64,000 nucleotides of DNA. Source: Runella sp. CRIBMP (GTDB lineage: Bacteria; Bacteroidota; Bacteroidia; Cytophagales; Spirosomataceae). Position 1 is the stretch's first letter. Every line of letters begins with the position of its first letter. The DNA lies in NCBI RefSeq assembly GCF_009905605.1, contig NZ_JAAAKZ010000002.1:806001-870000 (forward strand). The letters are read 5' to 3'. The position numbers and the translations under genes were made by a program. Under the pieces are notes generated by a model. It was given only the letters and a program-made list of their open reading frames with translations, searched no databases and had not been told where the DNA came from. Below, piece after piece: positions 46,201-54,060 of the stretch.

Positions 46201-47115
46201 CCTTTCTTCCAAACTTGGCAGTTGCACGGCAAATACCCCAAAATATTTGACGATGCCGTCGTAGGAAACGAAGCAAAGAAACTATACAACGACGCCAAGG
46301 CAATGTTGGCCGATATTATCAAGAATAAATCCCTGAAAGCCAACGCCGTCATTGGGTTTTATCCTGCCAACTCCGTCGGTGACGACATCGTATTGCATGA
46401 TTTTGAAGAAGTGGAAGTAAGTTTTGCGGGACAGGGCCAACAAAAACGGACTGAATACCGCGTTGTACCCGCAGAAACGCAGAATGTGGAGTCTCTACAA
46501 CAAACCGTACTGCATCACCTCCGTCAGCAAAACCAAAAGGCTGCTAATTTGCCTAATCTGTGTCTTTCGGATTATATCATGCCCTCAACCATCCACAAAA
46601 CCGACTATATCGGCGCCTTTGCCGTCTCGGCGGGCATTGGTATTGAAGCATTGCTAGAAAAATACGAAGCCGACCACGACGATTATAACAGCATCATGGT
46701 CAAAGCCGTAGCCGACCGTTTGGCAGAAGCTTTTACCGAGTTGATGCACGAGCGCGTCCGCAAAGAATTTTGGGGTTATGTGAAAGACGAGGCGCTTTCC
46801 AACGAAGAATTAATCTCGGAAAAATACCAGGGCATTCGCCCCGCGCCAGGCTATCCTGCTTGCCCCGAGCACACCGAAAAACGCGCACTGTTTGATTTGC
46901 TCGATGCCGAAGCACAGGTGGGTATTCAACTCACCGAAAGCTACGCCATGTACCCAGCCAGTTCGGTCAGCGGGTGGTATTTTGCCCATCCTGATTCTCG
47001 GTATTTTGCTCTCGGAAAAATCGCTAAAGACCAAGTGCAAGACTACGCCACTCGCAAAGGTATGTCGCTCGAAGAAGCTGAAAAATGGCTTTCGCCCGTC
47101 TTAAACTATGACTAA
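43291..47115 (+). CDS. metH: Cobalamin-dependent methionine synthase
   Basis: The 1274-residue enzyme methylates homocysteine from 5-methyltetrahydrofolate through methylcobalamin. The modules are complete. The homocysteine domain is about 1-350, with zinc ligands Cys265, Cys328 and Cys329 (GGCCGTTP). The pterin-binding domain starts near [14 protein letters not shown], and the B12 cap is about 660-760. The B12-binding domain has DVHDIGKN (axial His779), and the AdoMet-activation domain is about 930-1270 with PGYPACPEH and [14 protein letters not shown]. The homocysteine domain has a short insertion ([12 protein letters not shown]). No SAM riboswitch lies directly upstream. Confidence 0.97.
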   Translation: MQNPDIQEILKSRILVLDGAMGSMIQRYKLTDEDYRGKRFKDFPHELKGNNDLLSLTRPDVIQEIHEAYLEAGADIIETNTFSGTTIAMADYHMEDLVYELNYESARLTREACDKYTALNPDKPRFVAGSIGPTNRTASLSPDVNDPGYRAVTFDELVDAYYEQVQALTDGGADVLLVETIFDTLNAKAALYAIDLYFDDVKKGTLRPIRGAFQPPSVNTTKTQLPIMVSGTITDASGRTLSGQTTEAFLTSVSHMPLLSIGLNCALGADLMRPYVQTLATQAPFYTSAHPNAGLPNEMGEYDQTPEQMAVIIDDFLQNRFINIIGGCCGTTPPHIKAIADVAAKYEPRDIPADDHIQKLSGLEPLKITKETNFVNIGERCNVTGSKKFARLVREGNYDAAIAVAREQVDTGAQVLDINMDEGMIDGVQAMTKFCNLLMAEPDIARVPFMVDSSKWEVIEAGLKCLQGKAIVNSISLKEGEEKFIQQAEKVRRYGASVVVMAFDEIGQADNYERRLEICERAYWILVNKVGFPPQDIIFDPNILTVGTGMEEHNNYAVDFINATRWIKEHLPYAKVSGGVSNVSFSFRGNEPVREAIHTVFLYHAIKAGMDMGIVNAGQLGVYDDLPKDMLEHCEDLILNRRPDATERMLAFAETVKSKGKEQVIDTAWRDQPVAKRLEHALIKGLTEYIDQDVEEARQTVEKPLHVIEGPLMDGMNVVGDLFGEGKMFLPQVVKSARVMKKAVAYLLPFIEEEKLAFPSATESGISKILLATVKGDVHDIGKNIVGVVLGCNNYEIIDLGVMVPTDKILAAAKEHNVDIIGLSGLITPSLDEMVGVAKEMERQGFKVPLLIGGATTSRIHTAVKIDPHYSGPVIHVLDASRAVPVAGKLTQNEQTYAEALADIKKEYAKLREDHAKRQQAKEAVTIEAARANKTKIDWEAFTPTKPKFLGNKYFYDYPLEDIAKYIDWTPFFQTWQLHGKYPKIFDDAVVGNEAKKLYNDAKAMLADIIKNKSLKANAVIGFYPANSVGDDIVLHDFEEVEVSFAGQGQQKRTEYRVVPAETQNVESLQQTVLHHLRQQNQKAANLPNLCLSDYIMPSTIHKTDYIGAFAVSAGIGIEALLEKYEADHDDYNSIMVKAVADRLAEAFTELMHERVRKEFWGYVKDEALSNEELISEKYQGIRPAPGYPACPEHTEKRALFDLLDAEAQVGIQLTESYAMYPASSVSGWYFAHPDSRYFALGKIAKDQVQDYATRKGMSLEEAEKWLSPVLNYD

Positions 47116-47129
47116 TCACGTCGATACAT

Positions 47130-47181
47130 ATTTTAAACGAATAACGCACGAGGCTGGCCTCGTGCGTTATTCGTTTAAAAT
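47130..47181. terminator. Long perfect inverted repeat, bidirectional terminator
   Basis: The left arm 47130-47153 and right arm 47158-47181 are perfectly complementary over 24 bp with a 4-nt loop; the core is GAATAACGCACGAGG. It separates metH from a converging flavoprotein gene. Confidence 0.9.
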
Positions 47182-47182
47182 C

Positions 47183-47719
47183 TTATAAATTGATTTTTCC
47201 GTATTCACCTTCACTGTATTCTTTCCCCGTTACAAGGGCTTTGGCCATATTGAACAAAACCACCATTTTATTGGAAGAGCTGTCCCAATATTCCGCTGAA
47301 TGCGTATCAATTTTGATTAATAATAACTCAGGGTCGTCTTTTCCTTCGGGAAACCATACTTTAATGAGTGGATGCCAAAGTCTTTCTATTTTTTGAGGGT
47401 CATGTATAAGCTTTGCCGTACCCATGACGCTTACGTAGGTATTGTCATCTGGGGCTGAATAGCAGACACATACATCAGGGTTATCTTCAATTTCCTCGGT
47501 TTTGGGCGATGATTCACGCGTAAAAAACCAAATATTCCCCTCTTCGTCTACTTCAGTTGTACCCATCGGGCGACTATGAATGTGACCATCGGCGCTGTGC
47601 GTGCAAAGCATTGCTACCCGAATGTCTTTCACCATTTCTTTGAATTCACCCTTGGTCTTGGTAGTCTCTTTTGAATTTTCCATGACTTTGCTGTTTAAAA
47701 AATTGAACATTTTCTTCAT
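47183..47719 (-). CDS. PPOX-fold flavin-binding protein (general stress protein 26 type)
   Basis: This split-barrel protein has MVKDIRVAMLCTHSADGHIH, SRPMGTTEVDEEGNIWFFTR, VCVCYSAPDDNTYVSVMGTA, and KVWFPEGKDDPELLLIKIDT. That set is the pattern of pyridoxamine-phosphate-oxidase-like general stress proteins, which bind FMN or F420 and have unclear substrates. Two starts are possible: 47719 (178 residues, AGGA just before the ATG) and 47683 (166 residues). It is divergent from a short AraC-type gene. Confidence 0.82.
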   Translation of the reverse strand: MKKMFNFLNSKVMENSKETTKTKGEFKEMVKDIRVAMLCTHSADGHIHSRPMGTTEVDEEGNIWFFTRESSPKTEEIEDNPDVCVCYSAPDDNTYVSVMGTAKLIHDPQKIERLWHPLIKVWFPEGKDDPELLLIKIDTHSAEYWDSSSNKMVVLFNMAKALVTGKEYSEGEYGKINL

Positions 47720-47740
47720 TCCTGTAAAAGAAATGTGCCA

Positions 47741-47782
47741 TAACTTTGAACACTGTTCATTTCCAAAAAACGGCTAAATTTG
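47741..47782 (+). promoter_or_regulatory. Two TAnnTTTG boxes before the short AraC-type gene
   Basis: TAACTTTG (47741-47748) and TAAATTTG (47775-47782) both fit the -7 consensus. The second lies about 20 nt before the ATG at 47803. Confidence 0.4.
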
Positions 47783-47802
47783 GGCAAACCTTTCCACTCA
47801 AA

Positions 47803-48300
47803 ATGACCTATTATCAGCAACAATTTATCTCAATTCGGGAAAAATCCTTTCCGAAAGACTATTTATGCAAGCAGGTTATCAGAGGAAAAGAATTCATAGA
47901 TAGCCACTTCCACAACCCAATCGTCCTACAAGACATCGCACAAGAAGCCTACTTTTCTAAATTTCATTTTTTACGACTTTTCAAACTCATTTACGGAAAA
48001 ACCCCTCACCAATACCTGACCGAGGTCCGAATTGAACAAGCTAAACAATTACTAAAAACCGACATAACCATTTCGGAAGTTTGTTTTGCAGTTGGCTTCG
48101 ACAGTGTAAGTTCATTCAAAGGACTTTTCAAACGTTACACAAACGTTACACCCAGCACCTACCGAAGGCAATACGCTTACCCTCAACCCATTACACAATC
48201 TTCTTTGCGATTTTTACCTTATTTTCTCTCGTTAAAAAAAAGCAATTTTCAAGACATCCAACCTCGCACCAATACCGATCTTTGTGCTTCCTCTAACTAA
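47803..48300 (+). CDS. Short AraC-family transcription regulator
   Basis: The 165-residue protein is essentially an AraC DNA-binding domain: IVLQDIAQEAYFSKFHFLRL (first helix-turn-helix), TEVRIEQAKQLLKTDITISE, and VGFDSVSSFKGLFKRYTNVT (second), plus a 40-residue tail. No effector domain is present. The frame is open to a TTG at 47746, but ATG 47803 follows the promoter boxes. It is 6 nt from the VOC-family gene, so it probably shares or controls that transcript. Confidence 0.85.
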   Translation: MTYYQQQFISIREKSFPKDYLCKQVIRGKEFIDSHFHNPIVLQDIAQEAYFSKFHFLRLFKLIYGKTPHQYLTEVRIEQAKQLLKTDITISEVCFAVGFDSVSSFKGLFKRYTNVTPSTYRRQYAYPQPITQSSLRFLPYFLSLKKSNFQDIQPRTNTDLCASSN

Positions 48301-48306
48301 AACACA

Positions 48307-48690
48307 ATGAAAATAAAACTTACAAGTATCCTTGTAGATGACCAAGCAAAGGCCCTGCATTTTTATACTGGCGTGTTGGGCTTTGTGAAGAAAACGGAAA
48401 TCCCGATGGGTGAACACAAATGGCTGACGGTGGTATCTAGCGAAGAACAAAACGGCGTCGAATTAGTCCTCGAACCTATGGGTTTCCCCCCCGCCAAAAT
48501 CTATCAAAAAGCACTGTATGAAGCTGGGATTCCGCTGACGGCATTCCACGTTGACGACGTTACAAAAGAGTACGAGCGACTGGACAAAGCAGGGGTCGTT
48601 TTTAGCATGAAGCCCACCCGCATGGGAGGTGCCATGCTGGCGGTATTTGACGATACCTGCGGCAATCACATTCAGATTTTTCAGGTATAA
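48307..48690 (+). CDS. VOC-family (glyoxalase/bleomycin-resistance fold) protein
   Basis: The 127-residue protein has the two beta-alpha-beta-beta-beta repeats of the vicinal-oxygen-chelate fold: LTSILVDDQAKALHFYTGVL with FVKKTEIP, then TAFHVDDVTKEYERLDKAGV, ending DDTCGNHIQIFQV (a typical metal-site Glu is replaced here by Gln). The lack of clear ligands leaves open whether it is an enzyme or a binding protein. It follows the AraC gene by 6 nt. Confidence 0.82.
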   Translation: MKIKLTSILVDDQAKALHFYTGVLGFVKKTEIPMGEHKWLTVVSSEEQNGVELVLEPMGFPPAKIYQKALYEAGIPLTAFHVDDVTKEYERLDKAGVVFSMKPTRMGGAMLAVFDDTCGNHIQIFQV

Positions 48691-48717
48691 AGGTAGCCTT
48701 GGAACACTTTTTTAAAG

Positions 48718-48752
48718 CTGACTTGGAAAGTTTTGATAACTTTCCAAGTCGG
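48718..48752. terminator. Hairpin downstream of the VOC gene
   Basis: GACTTGGAAAGTT (48720-48732) and AACTTTCCAAGTC (48738-48750) pair perfectly over 13 bp, extendable to 15 with one wobble. No T-run follows, so termination strength is uncertain. Confidence 0.5.
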
Positions 48753-48787
48753 AGAAAAGTTGATATTACATACATCCCATTTCTACC

Positions 48788-49279
48788 ATGCTAATCAGAG
48801 AGGCGCAATCCAAGGATTTAAGGGCTATTTTGGACATTATGAATGAGGCCATTCTCAACACTACTTCAATGTATGCCTATGAAGTACACACTGAAGCAAC
48901 CATTCGACAGTGGCTTATCAAAAAACAATCAAATAAGATGCCCGTTTTTGTATGTGAAACGAACACGAAGGTGGTAGCATACAGTTCTTTCGATACATTC
49001 AGGACTTGCGACGCTTACAAATTCAGCGTCGAGAATTCCATTTACGTCCACCAAGATTTTCAAGGACGAGGCATTGGAACGCAACTGCTGTCTACCCTGA
49101 TTGAGCGCGCTAAAAAAGACGGTTATCACACCATGATTGCGGGTATTGATGCCTCCAACGCAGGGAGTTATCATTTCCATCAACAACTTGGATTTCACGA
49201 AGTAGGGAGAATGCGAGACGTAGGGTACAAATTTGGCAAATGGCTCGAGTTGATATTTATGCAGTTGATGTTGTCATAA
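48788..49279 (+). CDS. GNAT N-acetyltransferase (phosphinothricin acetyltransferase-like)
   Basis: The 163-residue GNAT-fold protein has MLIREAQSKDLRAILDIMNE at the start, the acetyl-CoA-binding loop QDFQGRGIGTQLLSTLIERA, and the PAT-like ending IAGIDASNAGSYHFHQQLGF with KFGKWLELIFMQ. This subgroup acetylates amino groups of small molecules (Met sulfone, phosphinothricin and similar). The exact substrate is unknown. Confidence 0.85.
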   Translation: MLIREAQSKDLRAILDIMNEAILNTTSMYAYEVHTEATIRQWLIKKQSNKMPVFVCETNTKVVAYSSFDTFRTCDAYKFSVENSIYVHQDFQGRGIGTQLLSTLIERAKKDGYHTMIAGIDASNAGSYHFHQQLGFHEVGRMRDVGYKFGKWLELIFMQLMLS

Positions 49280-49386
49280 ACGAAAAAAAATCATACGACG
49301 CATCAACATCTTCCTCGACCAATAGAAAGCATAAGCAATACGATAAAAACAGTAAATTTTAAAGGAAACACCTATCGGCCCTGCAT

Positions 49387-49417
49387 AAAAAAAACCTTCC
49401 AAATGGAAGGCTTTTTT
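49387..49417 (-). terminator. Terminator of the tRNA-Ser/tRNA-Pro unit
   Basis: On the minus strand CCTTCC-ATTT-GGAAGG is followed by eight T (49394 to 49387), just after tRNA-Pro. Confidence 0.85.
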
Positions 49418-49418
49418 G

Positions 49419-49493
49419 TCGGGATGGCAAGATTCGAACTTGCGACCTCCTGGTCCCAAACCAGGCGCGATGACCGGACTACGCTACATCCCG
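49419..49493 (-). tRNA. tRNA-Pro (anticodon TGG)
   Basis: The acceptor arms CGGGATG and CATCCCG pair fully, with discriminator A. The anticodon stem CCTGG/CCAGG encloses TTTGGGA, giving anticodon TGG. The T arm is GCAAG-TTCGAAT-CTTGC. CCA is not encoded. It reads CCN proline codons by wobble. It lies 39 nt downstream of tRNA-Ser. Confidence 0.96.
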
Positions 49494-49532
49494 ATTTTTT
49501 GAGAGAGATTTTTAGGTCTCTCTCAAAGTCTG

Positions 49533-49619
49533 CGGAGGGAGAGGGATTCGAACCCTCGGTACCCTTGCGAGTACGGCAGTTTAGCAAACTGCTGGTTTCA
49601 GCCACTCACCCATCTCTCC
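49533..49619 (-). tRNA. tRNA-Ser (anticodon GCT)
   Basis: The 87-nt gene has the long variable arm of class II tRNAs. The anticodon stem GCAGT/ACTGC encloses TTGCTAA, giving anticodon GCT for AGC and AGT codons. The T arm is GAGGG-TTCGAAT-CCCTC, the discriminator base is G, and CCA is not encoded. The acceptor GGAGAGA/TCCCTCC has one A-C mismatch at pair 5-68. Between it and tRNA-Pro is a GAGAGAGA/TCTCTCTC hairpin (49499-49526). Confidence 0.95.
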
Positions 49620-49728
49620 GGGAGGCTGAACAATGAACAAATGATTGTGACGTCTTTTGTTTATTGAGCCGCAAATATAGCGGTTTAGCGTACTTTTAAA
49701 CAAATATTTTTCCAAAAATCTTCACATT

Positions 49729-50457
49729 TTATCCGACTGCCAAGTACGTTTCAGCTAGAATCTCCTCAATATCAGGGACAGAGCGATACAACTGTTCGTA
49801 AGAATTTATTACAAAATAATGGTCTTGATAATGGTCAATGTGGTAGGAAGTGTTTAAAAGCGTACGAACATCAAACGGATATTTAGGAATTGCATCGCTT
49901 AAACAATACTCACTTTCGCCCGCCGATGATAATATCCCACCTCCGTAAATCTTAGTTTGACCCTCTTCTTTGATTAGCCCAAACTCTACCGTGTACCAAT
50001 ACAGGCGCCCGATTTGAGCAATAGCCTCTGGCACGTCCATAAATCGCAGAGCTACCCTGCTCAAATCGCCCATAAAATCACAAAAAGCCTGATTGGTCAG
50101 CAAAGGCACATGGCCAAAAGTATCATGAAACATATCTGGCTCTTCCAAATACTCCAGTTGGTCGGGTTTTCTTAACCAGGTTGAAGCAGGAAAGCGACGA
50201 TGGGCCAGAAATTCAAAAAATTCTCGGTGAGGAATCAATCCCGGCACTACTTCTACAGACCACCCCGTTAGGGCTTGCAGGCGCGGATTGGTTTCGGTCG
50301 TGAAATTAGGGATATGCTCCGCAACGAATCCTACTTTTTCAATTCCTTCCAAGTAGGCCCTGCTTGCAATAGCAGGCAACTGTGCCATCTGACGGTCGAA
50401 CAGCTTCCGCCACATTTCGTGGTCGGCGGCGGTGTATTTTTGATAGGACTGGTTCAT
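49729..50457 (-). CDS. phhA: Phenylalanine 4-hydroxylase
   Basis: This monomeric bacterial-type enzyme hydroxylates phenylalanine to tyrosine with tetrahydropterin, oxygen and non-heme iron. Iron ligands are visible in EEPDMFHDTFGHVPLL (His111, His116) and YWYTVEFGL (Glu158). GGGILSSAGESEYCL is a family segment. At 242 residues it lacks the regulatory ACT domain of animal enzymes. It starts 15 nt after hppD, with which it forms a tyrosine-degradation operon. Confidence 0.93.
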   Translation of the reverse strand: MNQSYQKYTAADHEMWRKLFDRQMAQLPAIASRAYLEGIEKVGFVAEHIPNFTTETNPRLQALTGWSVEVVPGLIPHREFFEFLAHRRFPASTWLRKPDQLEYLEEPDMFHDTFGHVPLLTNQAFCDFMGDLSRVALRFMDVPEAIAQIGRLYWYTVEFGLIKEEGQTKIYGGGILSSAGESEYCLSDAIPKYPFDVRTLLNTSYHIDHYQDHYFVINSYEQLYRSVPDIEEILAETYLAVG

Positions 50458-50472
50458 GGCTATTAAGATTGA

Positions 50473-51606
50473 TTAAAGCGTTCCACGCAGTTCTTGTTCC
50501 CGTTCGATTGCTTCAAACAAAGCCTTAAAATTACCTTTCCCAAACGATTTAGCCCCTTTGCGCTGAATGATTTCAAAAAACAACGTAGGGCGTGGCATGA
50601 TGGGCTTCGTGAAAATTTGGAGCAAATAGCCTTCTTCGTCTCGGTCAACCAAAATACCCAGTTCGCGCAACGGTGCCAAATCTTCATCAATATGCCCAAC
50701 CCGACTGAGTAAATCATCGTAATAGGCGCTCGGTATCGGCAAAAATTCTACCCCGCGACTTTGCAACTCGTTAACGGTATGGATGATGTCGTCTGTGGCG
50801 ACGGCAATGTGTTGAATTCCCGCACCGCCATAAAAATCCAAATATTCCTCTACCTGCGATTTTTTCTTCCCCTCGGCGGGTTCGTTGATGGGAAATTTGA
50901 TGCGACCGTTTCCGTTGCTCATCACCTTGCTCATCAGGGCGGTATAATCGGTCGAAATATCTTTGTCATCAAACGACACCAGCTGATTGAATCCCATGAC
51001 GTTGGCATAAAAATCTACCCACGGCAACATTTCGTTCCAGCCTACATTTCCGACCATGTGATCCACAAATTTTAACCCAGTTTCGGACGGACAATACGTA
51101 GGTTTCCACGGCTTAAATCCAGGCAAAAAGACACCATTATAAGCTTTGCGCTCTACAAAAACATGAACCGTATCTCCGTAGGTATGAATACCCGAGCGCA
51201 CTACTTTACCAAAAGCATCCTCTTCAACAACTGGCTCAAAGTAAGGTTTGGCCCCACGGCTGACGGTCTGTTCAAAAGAATAAACGGCATCGTCTACCCA
51301 TAGCGCAACGACTCTCACCCCGTCACCGTGGGTATCGATGTGCTGGCCAATAGCCGTCCGACCGACCAACGGAGAGGTAAGCATCAGCCGTATTTTACCC
51401 TGCTGCACCACATACGATTCACGGTCGCGCAAGCCCGTTTCAAGTCCTGCGTGGGCCAAAGGTTGAAAACCGAAAGCCGTCTGAAAATAGTGGGCTGACT
51501 GCCGAGCGTTGCCTACGTACAATTCTATATAATCAGTGCCGTTGAGAGGTAAAAAATCGGCAGTTTCGGTCGATGAAACTTCAATATCTGAAATGAGTGT
51601 GTCCAT
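50473..51606 (-). CDS. hppD: 4-hydroxyphenylpyruvate dioxygenase
   Basis: This iron(II) dioxygenase of tyrosine catabolism converts 4-hydroxyphenylpyruvate to homogentisate. Two VOC-type halves are present. The iron ligands are His183 in KFVDHMVGNV, His266 in GAGIQHIAVATDD and Glu345 in LFFEIIQRKG. The C-terminal helix SFGKGNFKALFEAIEREQ, which gates the active site in this family, is present. At 377 residues it is full length. Upstream (51607-51878) no gene is supported. Confidence 0.95.
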   Translation of the reverse strand: MDTLISDIEVSSTETADFLPLNGTDYIELYVGNARQSAHYFQTAFGFQPLAHAGLETGLRDRESYVVQQGKIRLMLTSPLVGRTAIGQHIDTHGDGVRVVALWVDDAVYSFEQTVSRGAKPYFEPVVEEDAFGKVVRSGIHTYGDTVHVFVERKAYNGVFLPGFKPWKPTYCPSETGLKFVDHMVGNVGWNEMLPWVDFYANVMGFNQLVSFDDKDISTDYTALMSKVMSNGNGRIKFPINEPAEGKKKSQVEEYLDFYGGAGIQHIAVATDDIIHTVNELQSRGVEFLPIPSAYYDDLLSRVGHIDEDLAPLRELGILVDRDEEGYLLQIFTKPIMPRPTLFFEIIQRKGAKSFGKGNFKALFEAIEREQELRGTL

Positions 51607-51878
51607 GAATGTATATTAGCTTAGATACATTTGTTTTACTAATTATTATTTTGCTTACAATTTTATAGACAATTAATATCATTTGCAAGATTTCATGGAA
51701 AATTATTGCTAAACTCAGAAAAGTAGTAAGAGATTTAGGTAAGATAGCCAGTAGTGAAAACAAAAAATTGGCCCCTACAAAAAAGATGCAGGAGCCGAAG
51801 AAATTATAACACATCGAAAGAAGACACCAAAAGGAAGTGCATTGTGGTCACCAAACCAAAATGAGGGTTACGGTCACT

Positions 51879-53849
51879 TTACACCTGTGCGCGATTAAAT
51901 TGCGCAAAAAAATCCAGCGCTTGAGGATTTCGCATGGTATCGCGGCTGGCAGCCTTGGCGGGGTCAGTGCCCATCAAAATCTTTTTGACGGGAGCTTCCA
52001 TTTTTTTTCCACTGATGGTGTAAGGCACTTCAGAAAGTTCATAAATAGCATCAGGGACGTGGCGCGGGCTAAATTGAGAACGGAGTTGCAGATTGATTTT
52101 TTTCTTTAAATCATCGGTCAATTCTTGACCTTGAGCCAGAACCACAAACAACGGCATGAAGTATTTTCCACCCGTCTGTTCCAAACAAACCACCAAACTA
52201 TCCGTTACTTCGGGTACGCTCTCCACGGCGCTGTAAATTTCACCCGTGCCAATGCGCACTCCGTCACGGTTGAGGGTGGCGTCGGAGCGCCCGTAGATGA
52301 TAATTCCGCCCCTATCATTGATTTTTATCCAATCGCCGTGCCGCCAAATGTTGGGGTAATTCTCAAAATAGCTGGCTCGGTAACGTTGGTTATCTTTGTC
52401 GTTCCAAAAATAAATAGGCATGGAAGGCATCGGCTGGGTGATGACCATTTCACCAAGTTCATTCTGGACAGGATTACCCGCCTCGTCAAATGCCTCCAAT
52501 TTACAGCCTAACAACCGGCACTGGATTTCGCCCGAGTACACAGGCAAAGTAGGACAACCGCCCACGAAGGCGCTACAAATATCGGTACCTCCGCTGAGAG
52601 AAATGAGCCAAACATCCTTTTTGACATGTTGATAAATCCATTCAAAAGCTTCGGGAGGCAACGGAGAGCCTGTGGAACCAATGCTTTGGAGTTGGTTAAA
52701 TTTATACCCTTGCAAACTCACGCCCGCTTTCATACATGCCAGATAAAAAGCCGCACCGCCACCAAAATGATTGATTTTTGCTTTTTCGGCCAAATCCCAC
52801 AAAACATTCATGGTAGGATATTGAACGGCCCCTTCATAAAGCACCAGCGTGGCCCCTGCCAACATAGAAGCCACCGAAAAATTCCACATCATCCAACCCG
52901 TGGTTGAATACCAAAAATAACGGTCGCCAGGCTTGACATTTTGATGGATTGTAAGGGCTTTCAAGTGTTCTAACAAGCAGCCACCTACGCTGTGGGTAAT
53001 GGCTTTGGGCTTGCCCGTAGTGCCAGACGAGTAAACCACCCACAAAGGATGGTCAAAAACAACGGGCGTAAATTCAAGGGTCGAGAAGGGCGTTTTTAAC
53101 ACATCCTTCCAACTATCCGTTTTTGGCAGCTGTGCCTCGGAATTTAGGTACGGAACCAAAACCGTGCGTTTGAGGGTAGGCAACTGACCGATGAGCTGTC
53201 GCATGGCTGGGAGCTTATCAAAACCTTTTCCGTTGTACGTATAGCCATCGGCGACAATCAGCACCTTGGGTTCAATCTGTTGAAAACGGTCTAAAATCCC
53301 GGTCGTCCCGAAATCTGGTGAGCAACTCGACCAAACCGCCCCGAGCGAATTGGTCGCTAAAAAAGCCACAACCGCCTGCGGGCCATTGGGCAACACTGCC
53401 ACCACTCTGTCGCCCGCAACAACGCCTGATTGACGCAAATAAGCCGCCACTGCTCCTACCTGTTTTTCCAGTTCGCGCCAAGAAAGTTCTTTGAGCGGTT
53501 CTTGCTCCGATTGAAACATAATGGCAGGGCGAGCTGGGTTTTTATGGCGGAAAATATGCTCGGCATAATTGACCGTGGCCCCTCTAAACCACTTGGTTCC
53601 GATAAAGTCCCTATTTTGTCGAATCAGCACTTCAAAATACAGGCTGTGTGATTTTACCTCACAAAATTGCCATACACTTTCCCAAAAATCATCCAAATCA
53701 GTGACCGACCAATCCCATAAGTCATGGTAATTTTTGAAGTACAATCCTTTTTTAACAAACAGCCAATTTTGAAACTTTTTGAGATTGGATTGTTCCATGA
53801 ACGAACGAGATGGCGTCCATAACGGTTTAACGGGGGCAAGGTCCAGCAT
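51879..53849 (-). CDS. Acetoacetyl-CoA synthetase (acetoacetate-CoA ligase)
   Basis: The 656-residue acyl-adenylate-forming enzyme has the acetoacetate-ligase N-terminus (MEQSNLKKFQNWLFVKKGLY), the P-loop VVYSSGTTGKPKAITHS near 270, YFWYSTTGWMMWNF, and the C-terminal hinge YGRSDATLNRDGVRIGTGEI with catalytic Lys near KKMEAPVKKILMG. It activates acetoacetate with ATP and CoA. Because acetoacetate is an end product of tyrosine breakdown, a metabolic tie to the neighbouring phhA-hppD is likely but inferred. Confidence 0.92.
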   Translation of the reverse strand: MLDLAPVKPLWTPSRSFMEQSNLKKFQNWLFVKKGLYFKNYHDLWDWSVTDLDDFWESVWQFCEVKSHSLYFEVLIRQNRDFIGTKWFRGATVNYAEHIFRHKNPARPAIMFQSEQEPLKELSWRELEKQVGAVAAYLRQSGVVAGDRVVAVLPNGPQAVVAFLATNSLGAVWSSCSPDFGTTGILDRFQQIEPKVLIVADGYTYNGKGFDKLPAMRQLIGQLPTLKRTVLVPYLNSEAQLPKTDSWKDVLKTPFSTLEFTPVVFDHPLWVVYSSGTTGKPKAITHSVGGCLLEHLKALTIHQNVKPGDRYFWYSTTGWMMWNFSVASMLAGATLVLYEGAVQYPTMNVLWDLAEKAKINHFGGGAAFYLACMKAGVSLQGYKFNQLQSIGSTGSPLPPEAFEWIYQHVKKDVWLISLSGGTDICSAFVGGCPTLPVYSGEIQCRLLGCKLEAFDEAGNPVQNELGEMVITQPMPSMPIYFWNDKDNQRYRASYFENYPNIWRHGDWIKINDRGGIIIYGRSDATLNRDGVRIGTGEIYSAVESVPEVTDSLVVCLEQTGGKYFMPLFVVLAQGQELTDDLKKKINLQLRSQFSPRHVPDAIYELSEVPYTISGKKMEAPVKKILMGTDPAKAASRDTMRNPQALDFFAQFNRAQV

Positions 53850-53958
53850 TACGTGTATATAAAAGTTATGAGGATTCGGATGGATTTTTGATTAAACGAC
53901 CAAAATCATTTTTTTGAGATATATTTAGGTTAAAAAAACATCTTCGATTAAAATTCAG

Positions 53959-53966
53959 TACCTTTG
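53959..53966 (+). promoter_or_regulatory. -7 box of the pseudouridine synthase gene
   Basis: TACCTTTG fits TAnnTTTG and would give a leader of about 90 nt before the ATG at 54061. Confidence 0.45.
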
Positions 53967-54060
53967 TATAGCTGATTATCAGGCAATTTCGCCAAAATCA
54001 GCATTTACCAAATAATCGTTTACATAACTTCTTATTTACAGTAGTGATACTGCAAGCCCA

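Noticed and set aside
49372-49636. Two opposing 77-codon frames near 49.4-49.6 kb
   Set aside because: They are translations of the tRNA-Pro and tRNA-Ser genes, a common annotation artefact.
51581-51814. Hydrophobic minus-strand frame upstream of hppD
   Set aside because: It overlaps the hppD start in a different frame; the sequence is AT-rich, which produces hydrophobic translations by chance.
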